From Thermoprotei archaeon (lineage in GTDB: Archaea > Thermoproteota > Thermoprotei > QMSL01 > B3-G16): 10,647 nucleotides of DNA. This document shows, piece after piece, positions 1-7,006 of the stretch (position 1 is the stretch's first letter; each line of letters starts with the position of its first letter). Location of the stretch: contig QMSL01000035.1 of assembly GCA_003649665.1 (NCBI GenBank), forward strand, positions 1 to 10,647. The letters run 5' to 3'. A program made the position numbers and the translations under genes. The notes beneath the pieces are model-generated. The model ran no database searches. It saw nothing but the letters and a program-made list of their open reading frames with translations, and was not told the DNA's origin.

Positions 1-126
1 ACTCTTAAGGAGATCGTAGCATATCTTAATGAGAAGTCCCTTATAAGTAGAGAGGATTATCTAAAGATAATGGAATACCTGGGTGAAGGAAATGTTCGCT
101 GGAAGGGATGTGATAAGAATACTTGA
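1..126 (+). CDS. pyrE: C-terminal end of probable orotate phosphoribosyltransferase (partial, 5' end outside window)
   Basis: An open frame runs from base 1 to a TGA at 124-126 and gives 41 residues of a C-terminus beginning TLKEIVAYLNEK. It has the helix-rich, acidic 'loop then KxxEYL' look of archaeal PyrE tails. PyrE transfers orotate onto PRPP to make OMP, the step after PyrD. The frame overlaps the start of pyrB by 35 bases in another frame, which is typical of translational coupling within an operon. The identification rests on this short tail resemblance and on the neighbouring pyrB-pyrI-pyrC-pyrD genes. No PRPP motif is in view, so another pyr gene such as pyrF cannot be excluded. That a coding frame enters from the left is more certain than its name. 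Confidence 0.5.
   Translation, partial: TLKEIVAYLNEKSLISREDYLKIMEYLGEGNVRWKGCDKNT
82..86 (+). promoter_or_regulatory. Shine-Dalgarno site that fixes the pyrB start
   Basis: GGTGA at 82-86 matches the archaeal anti-SD and lies 5 bases before ATG 92. The in-frame GTG at 83 sits inside this site, so it is unlikely to be the true start. Confidence 0.6.
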
Positions 127-1012
127 TTTTGATAGAGAAGAGCTTGAGGAGCTTTTTAATGAAACTGACGAAATGCTAAGATATAAGAAAGGTAAAATAG
201 ATATTCTGAAAGGTAAGGTTATGGCATTAGCCTTCTTTGAACCTAGTACTAGAACTAGATTAAGCTTTCAAACTGCAATGTTAAGACTAGGAGGCTCTGT
301 GATAGGATTCTCCGAAGTGAGAACTACATCTATAGCTAAGGGGGAAACTCTTGCGGATACCATCAGGATGTTAGATTCATATTCTGACGTAATAGTGATA
401 AGGCATAGTGTGGAAGGAGCAGCACGTTTTGCGGCAGAGATCGCAGAAGTTCCAGTTATAAATGCTGGAGATGGAACAAGACATCACCCAACACAGGCGA
501 TGATAGATCTATATACCATAAGGAGAAACTTCGAGAGCATAGATGGACTTACCGTAGGAGTACTTGGTGATTTAAAATATGGGAGAGCGGCAACGTCATT
601 TATCTATGGCGTCTCGAAGTATAGGTTGAAGAAACTTTTCTTAATATCCCCGCCCTTATTAAAAGCGCGAAGGGAAGTCATAGAACGTCTTAAGGCACAA
701 GGAGTAAATTATGAGGAAACAGAAGATCTTGAGGGAATAATCAGTGAACTCGACGTACTATATGTAACTAGAATACAGAAGGAGCGTTTCCCAGATCCTA
801 CGGAATATGAGAAGGTTAAGGGTAGTTATAGGATAACGGCAAGTTTACTTAAAGATGCAAAGAAGGAATTAATAATACTCCATCCTCTTCCAAGAGTTGA
901 TGAGATAGCAAATGAAGTAGACAGGACAAGACATGCAAAGTACTTTGAACAGGCGAGTTATGGCGTACCTCTTAGGATGGCTCTCCTTAAGCTAATATTA
1001 GCGGGGGAGTAA
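92..1012 (+). CDS. pyrB: Aspartate carbamoyltransferase catalytic subunit
   Basis: PyrB condenses carbamoyl phosphate with L-aspartate to give carbamoyl aspartate, the first committed step of pyrimidine synthesis. From ATG 92 it is 306 residues, close to the 311 of the E. coli chain. The carbamoyl-phosphate loop PSTRTR is at about residues 51-56. The second-domain-swapped loop has SIAKGETLADT with the catalytic Lys near 83. IRHxxEGAAR begins near 104, HPTQ is at about 132-135, and HPLPRVDEI is at about 264-272 with the aspartate-binding Arg. All key active-site residues are present. It sits between the probable pyrE tail (35-base overlap) and pyrI (1-base gap), so it is part of an operon. The adjacent pyrI indicates an E. 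coli-like c6r6 holoenzyme with allosteric control. A GTG 9 bases upstream is the alternative start. Confidence 0.97.
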   Translation: MFAGRDVIRILDFDREELEELFNETDEMLRYKKGKIDILKGKVMALAFFEPSTRTRLSFQTAMLRLGGSVIGFSEVRTTSIAKGETLADTIRMLDSYSDVIVIRHSVEGAARFAAEIAEVPVINAGDGTRHHPTQAMIDLYTIRRNFESIDGLTVGVLGDLKYGRAATSFIYGVSKYRLKKLFLISPPLLKARREVIERLKAQGVNYEETEDLEGIISELDVLYVTRIQKERFPDPTEYEKVKGSYRITASLLKDAKKELIILHPLPRVDEIANEVDRTRHAKYFEQASYGVPLRMALLKLILAGE

Positions 1013-1013
1013 G

Positions 1014-1496
1014 ATGAGTAAGAGCGAAAGAGAGCTTATAGTTAGGAAGATAGAGAATGGTACAGTAATAGATCACATCCCAGCTGGTTATGCACTACAC
1101 GTACTTAAAATATTAGGCATAAGTGGAAAGGAAGGAATGCGAATAGCAATAGTAATGAATGTTGAGAGCAAGAAACTTGGAAAGAAGGATATTGTAAAGG
1201 TTGAGAATATAGAATTAAGCGAGGAGACCGTAAATAGGATAGCATTAATAGCCCCTACTGCAACAATCAATATAATAAGAAATTATAAGGTTGTAATGAA
1301 AAGGAAGGTCAGAATTCCAGAGGTAATAGAGGGACTAATCACATGTATAAATCCAAGATGTATTACGAACCAGCCAAGAGAACCAGTAACTCCTAGATTT
1401 AGAGTGATTAGCAAGAACCCCCTTAAGATAGTATGCGAATACTGCGAGACAATAATGGAGCATAGCGAAATAATAAGACAGTTAATCGGTGAGTGA
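1014..1496 (+). CDS. pyrI: Aspartate carbamoyltransferase regulatory subunit
   Basis: PyrI is the regulatory chain that binds nucleotide effectors (CTP/ATP) and bridges PyrB trimers. At 160 residues it matches the family (about 150). The allosteric domain opens with the typical GTVIDHIPAG at about residues 16-25. The C-terminal zinc domain carries the four Cys ligands as CxxxxC (C111, C116) and CxxC (C141, C144), so the PyrB-contacting zinc site is intact. It begins one base after the pyrB stop, and its TGA directly abuts the pyrC ATG, so all three are probably cotranslated. The product of pyrG further downstream, CTP, would be the feedback inhibitor; that is known for the family and is not shown here. 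Confidence 0.97.
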   Translation: MSKSERELIVRKIENGTVIDHIPAGYALHVLKILGISGKEGMRIAIVMNVESKKLGKKDIVKVENIELSEETVNRIALIAPTATINIIRNYKVVMKRKVRIPEVIEGLITCINPRCITNQPREPVTPRFRVISKNPLKIVCEYCETIMEHSEIIRQLIGE

Positions 1497-2780
1497 ATGG
1501 AACAAGTAGTCGATAAGGTAATAGCGGGAAAGGCCTACGTAGACGGTAGAATAGAGGAAGTAGCAATAGCAATAGATGATGAGAGGATAGTAGCTATAAC
1601 AAAGCCGAGTAAAGCTCCAAGAGCTACGGAGGTCGAGATAGTAAAGGGAAAGCGGGTAATATTACCGGGGATGGTGGACATACATGTACATATGAGGGAT
1701 CTAGGTCAATCGTACAAGGAAGATTGGTATACAGGAACTTTCTCTGCAATAAAGGGAGGAGTCACCTTAGTAATTGATATGCCAAACAACGTTCCTCCTA
1801 TAGATTCAGTAGATGCATTGAGGAGAAAAATGGAAACTGCAAGAGAGAAGGCACTAGTTGATTACCTTTTCTACATGGGGTATCCCAAAGATATTAAGGA
1901 ATTAGATAAGGTAATAAGGATGGATATTGTCGGAATTAAACTCTATCCAGAGGATCTTAAGAAAGACGAACTGAAGACACTCTTATCCCTGTGCTCTAAA
2001 ATGGGATTACCAGTGGTATTCCATGCAGAAGATCCTGAAATACTGCATATAGACAGATTAGGGGAAATGCCAGAAATACGGGGCATCGAAAAAGTACTCG
2101 ATATGGTAGATTACAAAGTTCACGTACACATAACACATGTATCATTAAGTAAAGTAGCGGAGAGAATTATTAGGGCTAGAGGGCTGGGCTATAACATAAC
2201 ATTCGATGTAACCATTCACCATATGCTTCTTAACAATAATATCTACGATAAGTTAGGAGGATTAGCATATGTAAGACCTCCTCTCAGAAGTGAGGAAAAT
2301 AGGAGCTATATATTCAATTTAGTGAAGGGAGGCTTACCTAATGCAATAATAACGGATCACGCACCACATACTTTAGATGAAAAGAAAGGAGAGAACCCTT
2401 CTCCTGGCTTTCCTGGGCTTGAGATAGCGTTTCCACTTTTATTCACGCAAATCCTTGATGGGAAATTACCCCTTAACGTAATCGACTTATATTCAGCTAA
2501 ACCAGCGACCTTATTCAACATAGCAAAGGGTTCAATTATGGTTGGAAACGACGCAGATCTCATTGTAGTGAGATACGATGTAGAGAGGCGTGTTAAACCG
2601 GAAGATTTCGTATCAAAAGCCAAATATAGTCCGTTTAAGGGATGGACCTTAAGATGCGAGGTTGAAAAGGTTTTCATAAGGGGAAACCTTGTATATGACA
2701 CCCAAACACTATTAGTAAGGAGGGGCTATGGGAGACAAGGGCGTAGATTTAAGTGTAGAACTCTGTGGGCTCAAGCTTAA
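1497..2780 (+). CDS. pyrC: Dihydroorotase (amidohydrolase superfamily, type I-like)
   Basis: PyrC cyclises carbamoyl aspartate to dihydroorotate. The 427-residue protein shows the metal-binding DxHxH (H63, H65, followed by MRD), a GIKLYPED segment near 147 where the family has its bridging metal ligand, FHAED with H176, HVHITH (H209-H214) and the catalytic Asp in ITDHAPHT (D287). A small beta domain wraps the barrel at both ends. The ATG directly follows the pyrI stop. The 3' end overlaps pyrD by 53 bases, so the last 18 or so residues, a basic tail after YDTQTLLVRRG, are encoded in the same DNA as the start of pyrD. Core dihydroorotase homology appears to stop just before this tail. Hydantoinase or allantoinase is possible for this superfamily, but the operon strongly favours dihydroorotase. 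Confidence 0.95.
   Translation: MEQVVDKVIAGKAYVDGRIEEVAIAIDDERIVAITKPSKAPRATEVEIVKGKRVILPGMVDIHVHMRDLGQSYKEDWYTGTFSAIKGGVTLVIDMPNNVPPIDSVDALRRKMETAREKALVDYLFYMGYPKDIKELDKVIRMDIVGIKLYPEDLKKDELKTLLSLCSKMGLPVVFHAEDPEILHIDRLGEMPEIRGIEKVLDMVDYKVHVHITHVSLSKVAERIIRARGLGYNITFDVTIHHMLLNNNIYDKLGGLAYVRPPLRSEENRSYIFNLVKGGLPNAIITDHAPHTLDEKKGENPSPGFPGLEIAFPLLFTQILDGKLPLNVIDLYSAKPATLFNIAKGSIMVGNDADLIVVRYDVERRVKPEDFVSKAKYSPFKGWTLRCEVEKVFIRGNLVYDTQTLLVRRGYGRQGRRFKCRTLWAQA
2719..2723 (+). promoter_or_regulatory. Strong Shine-Dalgarno site for pyrD, inside pyrC
   Basis: GGAGG at 2719-2723, within a run AAGGAGGGG, lies 4 bases before ATG 2728. It supports starting pyrD inside the pyrC coding sequence and independent ribosome entry there. 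Confidence 0.6.
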
Positions 2781-3660
2781 AAATCCATTGATATTAGCCT
2801 CAGGCATATTAGGAACCACAGCAGGGTTATTAAAAAGAGTTGAAAGAGAAGGAGCAGGAGCGGTTACGACTAAGACCGTAACTAAGGAGAGAAGAGGTGG
2901 TTATCCAAATCCAGTCATTGTAGTATTAGAGCATGGATTAATAAACGCAATGGGTCTTCCTAATCCAGGCATAGAACATTTCGTAGATGAGATAAGAAGA
3001 GCGAAGAGCATCCTTACGGTACCACTTATCGTGAGCATAGCTGGCTCAACTCCAGATGAATTTCAGTATATAGCAGAGGCTGTGAGAAATACTGGTGCTG
3101 ATGCTATTGAACTAAATCTTTCATGCCCACACGTATCGAAGGTCGGAATGGATGTCGGAAGCGATCCAGATCTGGTCTATGAGATAGTTAAGGAAGTGAG
3201 GAGAGTCGTTGACATACCAATTTTAGCGAAACTCTCAGCCATGGTTCCTAACATTGTAGAAATTGGAAGAGCTGCTATAGAGGCGGGAGCAAGTGGACTA
3301 GTGGCGATAAATACAATACGTGCAATGGCAATAGACGTATACGCAAGAAGGCCTATCCTAAGCAATTTATTTGGAGGACTTTCAGGCCCAGCGATAAGAC
3401 CAATTGCAGTAAGATGTGTATATGAGCTGTATGAAGAGCTAAAGGCACCAATAATAGGAGTAGGAGGTGTACTAAGTTGGAGAGATGCTCTAGAATTCAT
3501 CCTAGCCGGTGCCACTGCTGTCGGCATAGGCACAGCAATTGCCATAAGAGGATTAAAGGTATTTAAAGAGATAGAGGAGGGATTGACAAGGTATATGATA
3601 GAGGAGGGATTTAGCAAGATAAGGGAACTTATAGGATTAGCTCATGAGAACCCTGTGTAA
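2728..3660 (+). CDS. pyrD: Dihydroorotate dehydrogenase, class 1B catalytic subunit
   Basis: PyrD oxidises dihydroorotate to orotate on FMN in the cytoplasm. The 310-residue sequence starts DLSVELCGLKLKNPLILASG, the typical class 1 opening. NxxGxPNPG lies near residues 73-81. NLSCPH at 130-135 contains the class 1 catalytic Cys (C133), and AKLSA near 167-171 carries the FMN-binding Lys. GGLSGPAIRPIA follows near 216, and GVGGV plus GATAVGIGTA near 244-270 form the FMN phosphate site. The class 1B pattern implies partnership with the iron-sulfur flavoprotein PyrK and NAD+ as acceptor, but no pyrK follows. The start overlaps the end of pyrC by 53 bases. The gene is the last of the plus-strand operon and converges with a minus-strand regulator 8 bases away. 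No clear T-rich terminator is seen between them. Confidence 0.95.
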   Translation: MGDKGVDLSVELCGLKLKNPLILASGILGTTAGLLKRVEREGAGAVTTKTVTKERRGGYPNPVIVVLEHGLINAMGLPNPGIEHFVDEIRRAKSILTVPLIVSIAGSTPDEFQYIAEAVRNTGADAIELNLSCPHVSKVGMDVGSDPDLVYEIVKEVRRVVDIPILAKLSAMVPNIVEIGRAAIEAGASGLVAINTIRAMAIDVYARRPILSNLFGGLSGPAIRPIAVRCVYELYEELKAPIIGVGGVLSWRDALEFILAGATAVGIGTAIAIRGLKVFKEIEEGLTRYMIEEGFSKIRELIGLAHENPV

Positions 3661-3668
3661 TTAGCAGG

Positions 3669-4301
3669 TTATTCGTATATTGATCTGAGCTTACGTCTTA
3701 TCATAAACCTATTTATCCTTACGTATATCCCTAGGAAACCAAGTATTATGAGTGGCGGTATGAACATTGCATAGAGGATTACGAGAAACATCATTGGAGA
3801 GATCGTCAGATAAGCTATACCTTTAAACATTAAGCGGATCATGCTTAAAGTTAATATCGCTAAGTAAAAGATCACAGAGAACATAGACGCTCTTATGTAG
3901 AGCCTCTTAAGGCGATCATCTCCCAATATACCGTGTAGCACCTTATAAATTGGATCATCACTTGTAATTAGACGTCTCTTGCTTAATGAGCTTATGAGCA
4001 TATCACATAGGGGAGTAAGCACATAATATTTTCGTCTTCCAGTATTACCCTCTAGCTTTACTGAACTTATGAGGCCAGCCTCTTCTAGGACCTTAATATG
4101 ATAGTATATCAATGCCTTCTTGCATTTACCATAACCAAGAGCAATAGTTAAATCAGTTAATGTTAATCGCTTCTCCTGTCTTAATAACCATATTATCTTC
4201 CTTCGTATATCGCTTTTGAGAGCAAATGATATAAGACGTAGTTCGTTATCAAGGTTAAGAACGGATTTCATATTCAGAGCTCTTTGAACTTCCTTATCCA
4301 T
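3669..4301 (-). CDS. Winged-helix (ArsR/MarR-like) DNA-binding protein with two C-terminal membrane segments
   Basis: The N-terminal half resembles archaeal winged-helix domains. Residues about 20-43 (LRLISFALKSDIRRKIIWLL) form the first helix, about 46-77 form the HTH including ALIYYHIKVLEEAGLI, and the wing follows as GRRKYYVLTP at about 88-97. Residues near 138-158 and 168-195 are strongly hydrophobic, followed by a basic tail (RFMIRRKLRS), which suggests two transmembrane helices with the DNA-binding domain in the cytoplasm. I do not recognise a named family. ATG 4301 is chosen because GGTGA at 4308-4312 is 6 bases upstream; GTG 4304 would leave only 3 bases. The gene converges with pyrD and is divergent from pyrG. 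Its targets are unknown, and control of pyrG or of itself is only inferred from position. Confidence 0.85.
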   Translation of the reverse strand: MDKEVQRALNMKSVLNLDNELRLISFALKSDIRRKIIWLLRQEKRLTLTDLTIALGYGKCKKALIYYHIKVLEEAGLISSVKLEGNTGRRKYYVLTPLCDMLISSLSKRRLITSDDPIYKVLHGILGDDRLKRLYIRASMFSVIFYLAILTLSMIRLMFKGIAYLTISPMMFLVILYAMFIPPLIILGFLGIYVRINRFMIRRKLRSIYE

Positions 4302-4307
4302 CACATA

Positions 4308-4312
4308 TCACC
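4308..4312 (-). promoter_or_regulatory. Shine-Dalgarno site for the membrane-anchored winged-helix gene
   Basis: On the minus strand GGTGA (4312 to 4308) precedes ATG 4301 by 6 bases and GTG 4304 by only 3, so it favours the ATG. Confidence 0.5.
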
Positions 4313-4368
4313 ATGAATGGGGATACATGCCTTACCACTATGCTCTAATCAATATCTTCAACTTCTAA

Positions 4369-4376
4369 CTTATAAG
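4369..4376 (-). promoter_or_regulatory. Possible TATA element of the winged-helix gene
   Basis: CTTATAAG is the best TATA-like match upstream on the minus strand and would place transcription start near 4346, giving a leader of about 45 bases with the GGTGA site in it. The 245-base divergent region 4305-4549 is very AT-rich and has several other TATA-like stretches (near 4393-4424 and 4471-4482), so the assignment is weak. I see no gene in that region. Confidence 0.3.
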
Positions 4377-4512
4377 GATTTGTACCAAAGAATAATATAA
4401 GAAGGCATTATAATATGGTATAGTAGATCAAAATATCCGTGAAGATTGTAAGTTCTGCTCAAGACGTTACATCTTTTTAAAAGAGCAAATTCATCGGTTC
4501 ATCTACACAATA

Positions 4513-4520
4513 CTTTTATC
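4513..4520 (+). promoter_or_regulatory. Probable TATA box of pyrG
   Basis: CTTTTATC is centred about 33 bases before the TTG start, predicting transcription start near 4543 and a leader of only about 7 bases. No Shine-Dalgarno site precedes the TTG, consistent with near-leaderless initiation. Confidence 0.42.
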
Positions 4521-4549
4521 TTACTGTGGTTCGTCTATAAGCTAGGGCC

Positions 4550-6208
4550 TTGACAAAGTACGTATTTATTACTGGCGGAGTATTAAGCGGACTTGGTAAG
4601 GGCGTTGTGACAGCATCCATAGGAAAGCTCTTTCAGTTTAGGGGATATAAGGTTGACGTGATAAAAATAGATCCCTATTTGAACGTAGATCCAGGAACCT
4701 TAAATCCTATAGAACATGGCGAAGTATTTGTATGCGAAGATGTATGGATCTTTAGGCCAGCAGAAGGATATGAGTTTAGAATAGCAGAGATTGATCAAGA
4801 CTTTGGTACTTACGAGAGATTCCTAGATATAAATATGCATCCATCTAATAACATAACGTCAGGACAGATATATCTCTCAGTAATCCTAAAAGAGAGGAAA
4901 GGAGAGTATCTAGGGAAGACCATTCAGGTGATACCACACATAACAGATGAGATAAAAAGAAGAATAAGGAATGTTGCACGAAGAAGCAATCCAGACGTCC
5001 TATTAGTGGAAATAGGGGGGACATGTGGAGATATAGAGGCAATGCCGTTCTTAGAAGCTGTAAGACAATTCAGATTAGAGGAACCAGGTAATACAGCACT
5101 TGTTCATGTAACGCTAGTTCCCTACCTAGAGACCATAGGTCAACTAAAAACTAAGCCTACACAGCATAGCGTTAGGACATTACAAAGTATGGGTCTTCAA
5201 CCGGATGTGATAGTGGGAAGAGCACCATTTGAACTACCTGATGACGTAAAGGAGAAGATAAGTCTCTTCTGTAATGTACCAAAGGAAGCGGTTATATCAG
5301 ATCCTGATCTTGATGTTATATATGAACTCCCCCTTATATTTGAGAGGCAAGGTTTAGGTGATTATCTTTGTAAGATCTTAGGTCTCCCACCTAGAAAACC
5401 CGATGAGAAACTATATAAGGAATGGGAAGCGCTAACTAATCTATTTAAAGCTCCCAAGGACTACGTCACCATAATAATGCCTGGCAAGTATTGCATGATA
5501 ACTGATAGCTATATCAGTATAAACGAGGCATTAAAGCATGCAGGAGCACATTGTGGAGTTAAGGTAAAGATAAAGTGGGTTGAGACTGAGACCTTTGAAG
5601 AGGATCCAGGGATACTTGATGATTTAATAAAGGAAATAGACGGCATGCTATTAACACCAGGTTTCGGTTCAAGAGGAGTAGAGGGGATGATCCTTGCAGC
5701 AAAATATGCAATTGAACATGATGTACCATTTCTAGGCATATGTTTTGGATGTCAGTTACTATTCGTAGCATTCGCACGTTACGTCATGGGTCTTCATGGA
5801 GCTAATAGTACAGAAGTTGACCCAGAAACACCGTATCCTGTAGTTGATTTATTGCCAGAACAGAGGAAAATAAAGGAGAAAGGAGGAACAATGAGACTTG
5901 GCGGCCATGTAGTTCGTATCTTTAAGGGTACGAAATTGTATGAAGCATACGGTAGGGAATTCATAGTGGAGAGGTTTAGGCATCGATACCATATAATGCC
6001 GGAATATGCTGAAAAAGCAAAAGAATATGGCCTAGTAATATCAGCTACAGATGAGGGGGGTTATATCATAAATGCTATTGAATTAAAGGATTCAAGATGG
6101 ATAGTAGGCGTGCAATTCCATCCAGAGTTCAAGAGTAGACCGAATAGGCCATCGCCAGTATACTTAGAGTTCATAAGGAATGTGATTAGGTACAAGAAGA
6201 GTAAGTGA
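4550..6208 (+). CDS. pyrG: CTP synthase (glutamine-hydrolysing)
   Basis: PyrG aminates UTP to CTP using ATP and glutamine. The synthetase domain opens with KYVFITGGVLSGLGKG (residues 3-18, P-loop), then DPYLNVDPGT (41-50) and HGEVFV (56-61). The expected magnesium ligands are kept as D84 (in DFGTYERF) and E154 (in EIGGTCGDIE). The class I glutamine amidotransferase domain (about 305-552) has nucleophile C398 in GICFGCQ and H524/E526 in QFHPEF. At 552 residues it is slightly longer than the usual 530-545. The reason is that residues 62-83, between HGEVFV and the D84 magnesium site, are about 13 longer than in E. coli and differ in sequence. The start is TTG 4550: the protein begins exactly at the family's first strand, and an in-frame TAA lies just upstream at 4538-4540. 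It stands divergent from the winged-helix gene and upstream of the gfcR-like gene. Confidence 0.97.
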   Translation: MTKYVFITGGVLSGLGKGVVTASIGKLFQFRGYKVDVIKIDPYLNVDPGTLNPIEHGEVFVCEDVWIFRPAEGYEFRIAEIDQDFGTYERFLDINMHPSNNITSGQIYLSVILKERKGEYLGKTIQVIPHITDEIKRRIRNVARRSNPDVLLVEIGGTCGDIEAMPFLEAVRQFRLEEPGNTALVHVTLVPYLETIGQLKTKPTQHSVRTLQSMGLQPDVIVGRAPFELPDDVKEKISLFCNVPKEAVISDPDLDVIYELPLIFERQGLGDYLCKILGLPPRKPDEKLYKEWEALTNLFKAPKDYVTIIMPGKYCMITDSYISINEALKHAGAHCGVKVKIKWVETETFEEDPGILDDLIKEIDGMLLTPGFGSRGVEGMILAAKYAIEHDVPFLGICFGCQLLFVAFARYVMGLHGANSTEVDPETPYPVVDLLPEQRKIKEKGGTMRLGGHVVRIFKGTKLYEAYGREFIVERFRHRYHIMPEYAEKAKEYGLVISATDEGGYIINAIELKDSRWIVGVQFHPEFKSRPNRPSPVYLEFIRNVIRYKKSK

Positions 6209-6232
6209 AGAGTAGGGATATGCTGAGCTAAG

Positions 6233-6256
6233 TAACGTAAAATAGAGAATACGTTA
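6233..6256 (+). promoter_or_regulatory. Inverted repeat upstream of and touching the gfcR-like promoter (candidate operator)
   Basis: TAACGTA at 6233-6239 and TACGTTA at 6250-6256 are perfect 7-base inverted copies separated by 10 bases. The right arm overlaps the first bases of the TATA element at 6254-6263. A dyad here suits a dimeric HTH regulator, and the product of the gene it precedes is the obvious candidate. The symmetry is seen directly; binding is inferred. Confidence 0.42.
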
Positions 6257-6263
6257 AAATAAT
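6254..6263 (+). promoter_or_regulatory. TATA box of the gfcR-like gene
   Basis: TTAAAATAAT is centred about 26-29 bases before the GTG/ATG pair at 6285-6290, so transcription would begin at or next to the start codon. No Shine-Dalgarno site is present at a normal distance, which agrees with leaderless translation. Confidence 0.45.
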
Positions 6264-6287
6264 GGAGTTACGATTTTTCATATTGTG

Positions 6288-6989
6288 ATGAGCAGATACG
6301 ATGAGATAAGGTACCGAGTTTATGCAGTTGAGGCACTTAGAACACTTAAAGGGAGTTTCTCATACCAAGAAATAGCAAGAAGAATAAACCTTCCTCCTCA
6401 AACGCTAAGTAGATATGTGACGGGTAAGTTCCTTCCTCCTTTAGAACGTTGTCATGAAATAATAAAGTTATTTAAGGAAATGATAAAGGAAAGCGTGAAG
6501 ACAAAGGTAAGGATAAAGAACGGTGTAATTGATGTAACGCAATTGATTTCAGATGTAAGCTTAATGAAAAACATAGCGAGAGTAGCGGTATACGATTATG
6601 GATATAAGGGGATAGATGGTGTAATAACTAAGGAGACTGATGGCATTCCAATAGCAACACTTATAGCTAGTGAATTAAATGCGAGATTGGTAGTTGCTAA
6701 AGAGGAAAAGGAGGTAGGCGTTAATTCTTTCATAGAGGTACGTCACGTATATCCATCCGGACTATATAGATACTTATATGTGCCCAAAGCCCTCATGAAG
6801 AAGGGTGAGAACTTCTTAATAGTAGATGATATCATAAGGACAGGCTCTACTGTCATGGCTCTTTATGAGATATGTAAAGTTGCAAAGGTGAACGTGAAAG
6901 GCATTTTCGCTATATGTGGAATAAGTAGCGCAATAGATAATCTATCTGAAACATTGGGGTGTCCTGTAAATGTCGTTTTAAGAATTTAG
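6288..6989 (+). CDS. gfcR: GfcR-type transcription regulator: HTH plus phosphoribosyltransferase-like PRPP-binding domain
   Basis: The 233-residue protein has an N-terminal HTH (about residues 15-50: SYQEIARRINLPPQTLSRYVTG) and a C-terminal type I phosphoribosyltransferase domain. The PRPP loop NFLIVDDIIRTGSTV is near 175-189, and an upstream GVITKETDGIPIA segment is near 111-123. This is the architecture of the 'orotate phosphoribosyltransferase-like' archaeal proteins; the haloarchaeal member GfcR regulates sugar metabolism. Like bacterial PurR, such proteins probably sense PRPP or nucleotides rather than catalyse. The position directly after pyrG and near the pyr operon suggests control of nucleotide genes here (inference). 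ATG 6288 is chosen; GTG 6285 adds one residue. Placement after a TATA element suggests leaderless expression, and an inverted repeat touching this promoter suggests autoregulation. The methyltransferase follows 17 bases downstream. Confidence 0.85.
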   Translation: MSRYDEIRYRVYAVEALRTLKGSFSYQEIARRINLPPQTLSRYVTGKFLPPLERCHEIIKLFKEMIKESVKTKVRIKNGVIDVTQLISDVSLMKNIARVAVYDYGYKGIDGVITKETDGIPIATLIASELNARLVVAKEEKEVGVNSFIEVRHVYPSGLYRYLYVPKALMKKGENFLIVDDIIRTGSTVMALYEICKVAKVNVKGIFAICGISSAIDNLSETLGCPVNVVLRI

Positions 6990-7006
6990 AGAGAAGAGGA
7001 GAGAGC

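Noticed and set aside
2357..3617. Minus-strand open frames opposite pyrC (2357-2701) and pyrD (3177-3617)
   Set aside because: The plus-strand genes have complete conserved motifs, and the antisense products look like translated complements of them.
4464..4470. ACGTTAC upstream of pyrG, similar to the gfcR dyad half-site
   Set aside because: No matching inverted partner at the same spacing (only GTAAGTT at 4448). A single 7-base match in AT-rich DNA is not convincing.
4472..4484. Near-palindrome TCTTTTTAAAAGA upstream of pyrG
   Set aside because: Imperfect and simple AT sequence; it may be a spare TATA element, and the better-placed pyrG TATA is at 4513-4520.
5509..5777. Two minus-strand open frames opposite the pyrG glutaminase domain
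   Set aside because: They lie inside a conserved essential gene and overlap each other in different frames, with no ribosome site.
6959..7006. Upstream GTG start for the methyltransferase
   Set aside because: It would add 16 residues read through the gfcR end (CKCRFKN type) with no ribosome site. TTG 7007 has GAGGAG at the right distance.
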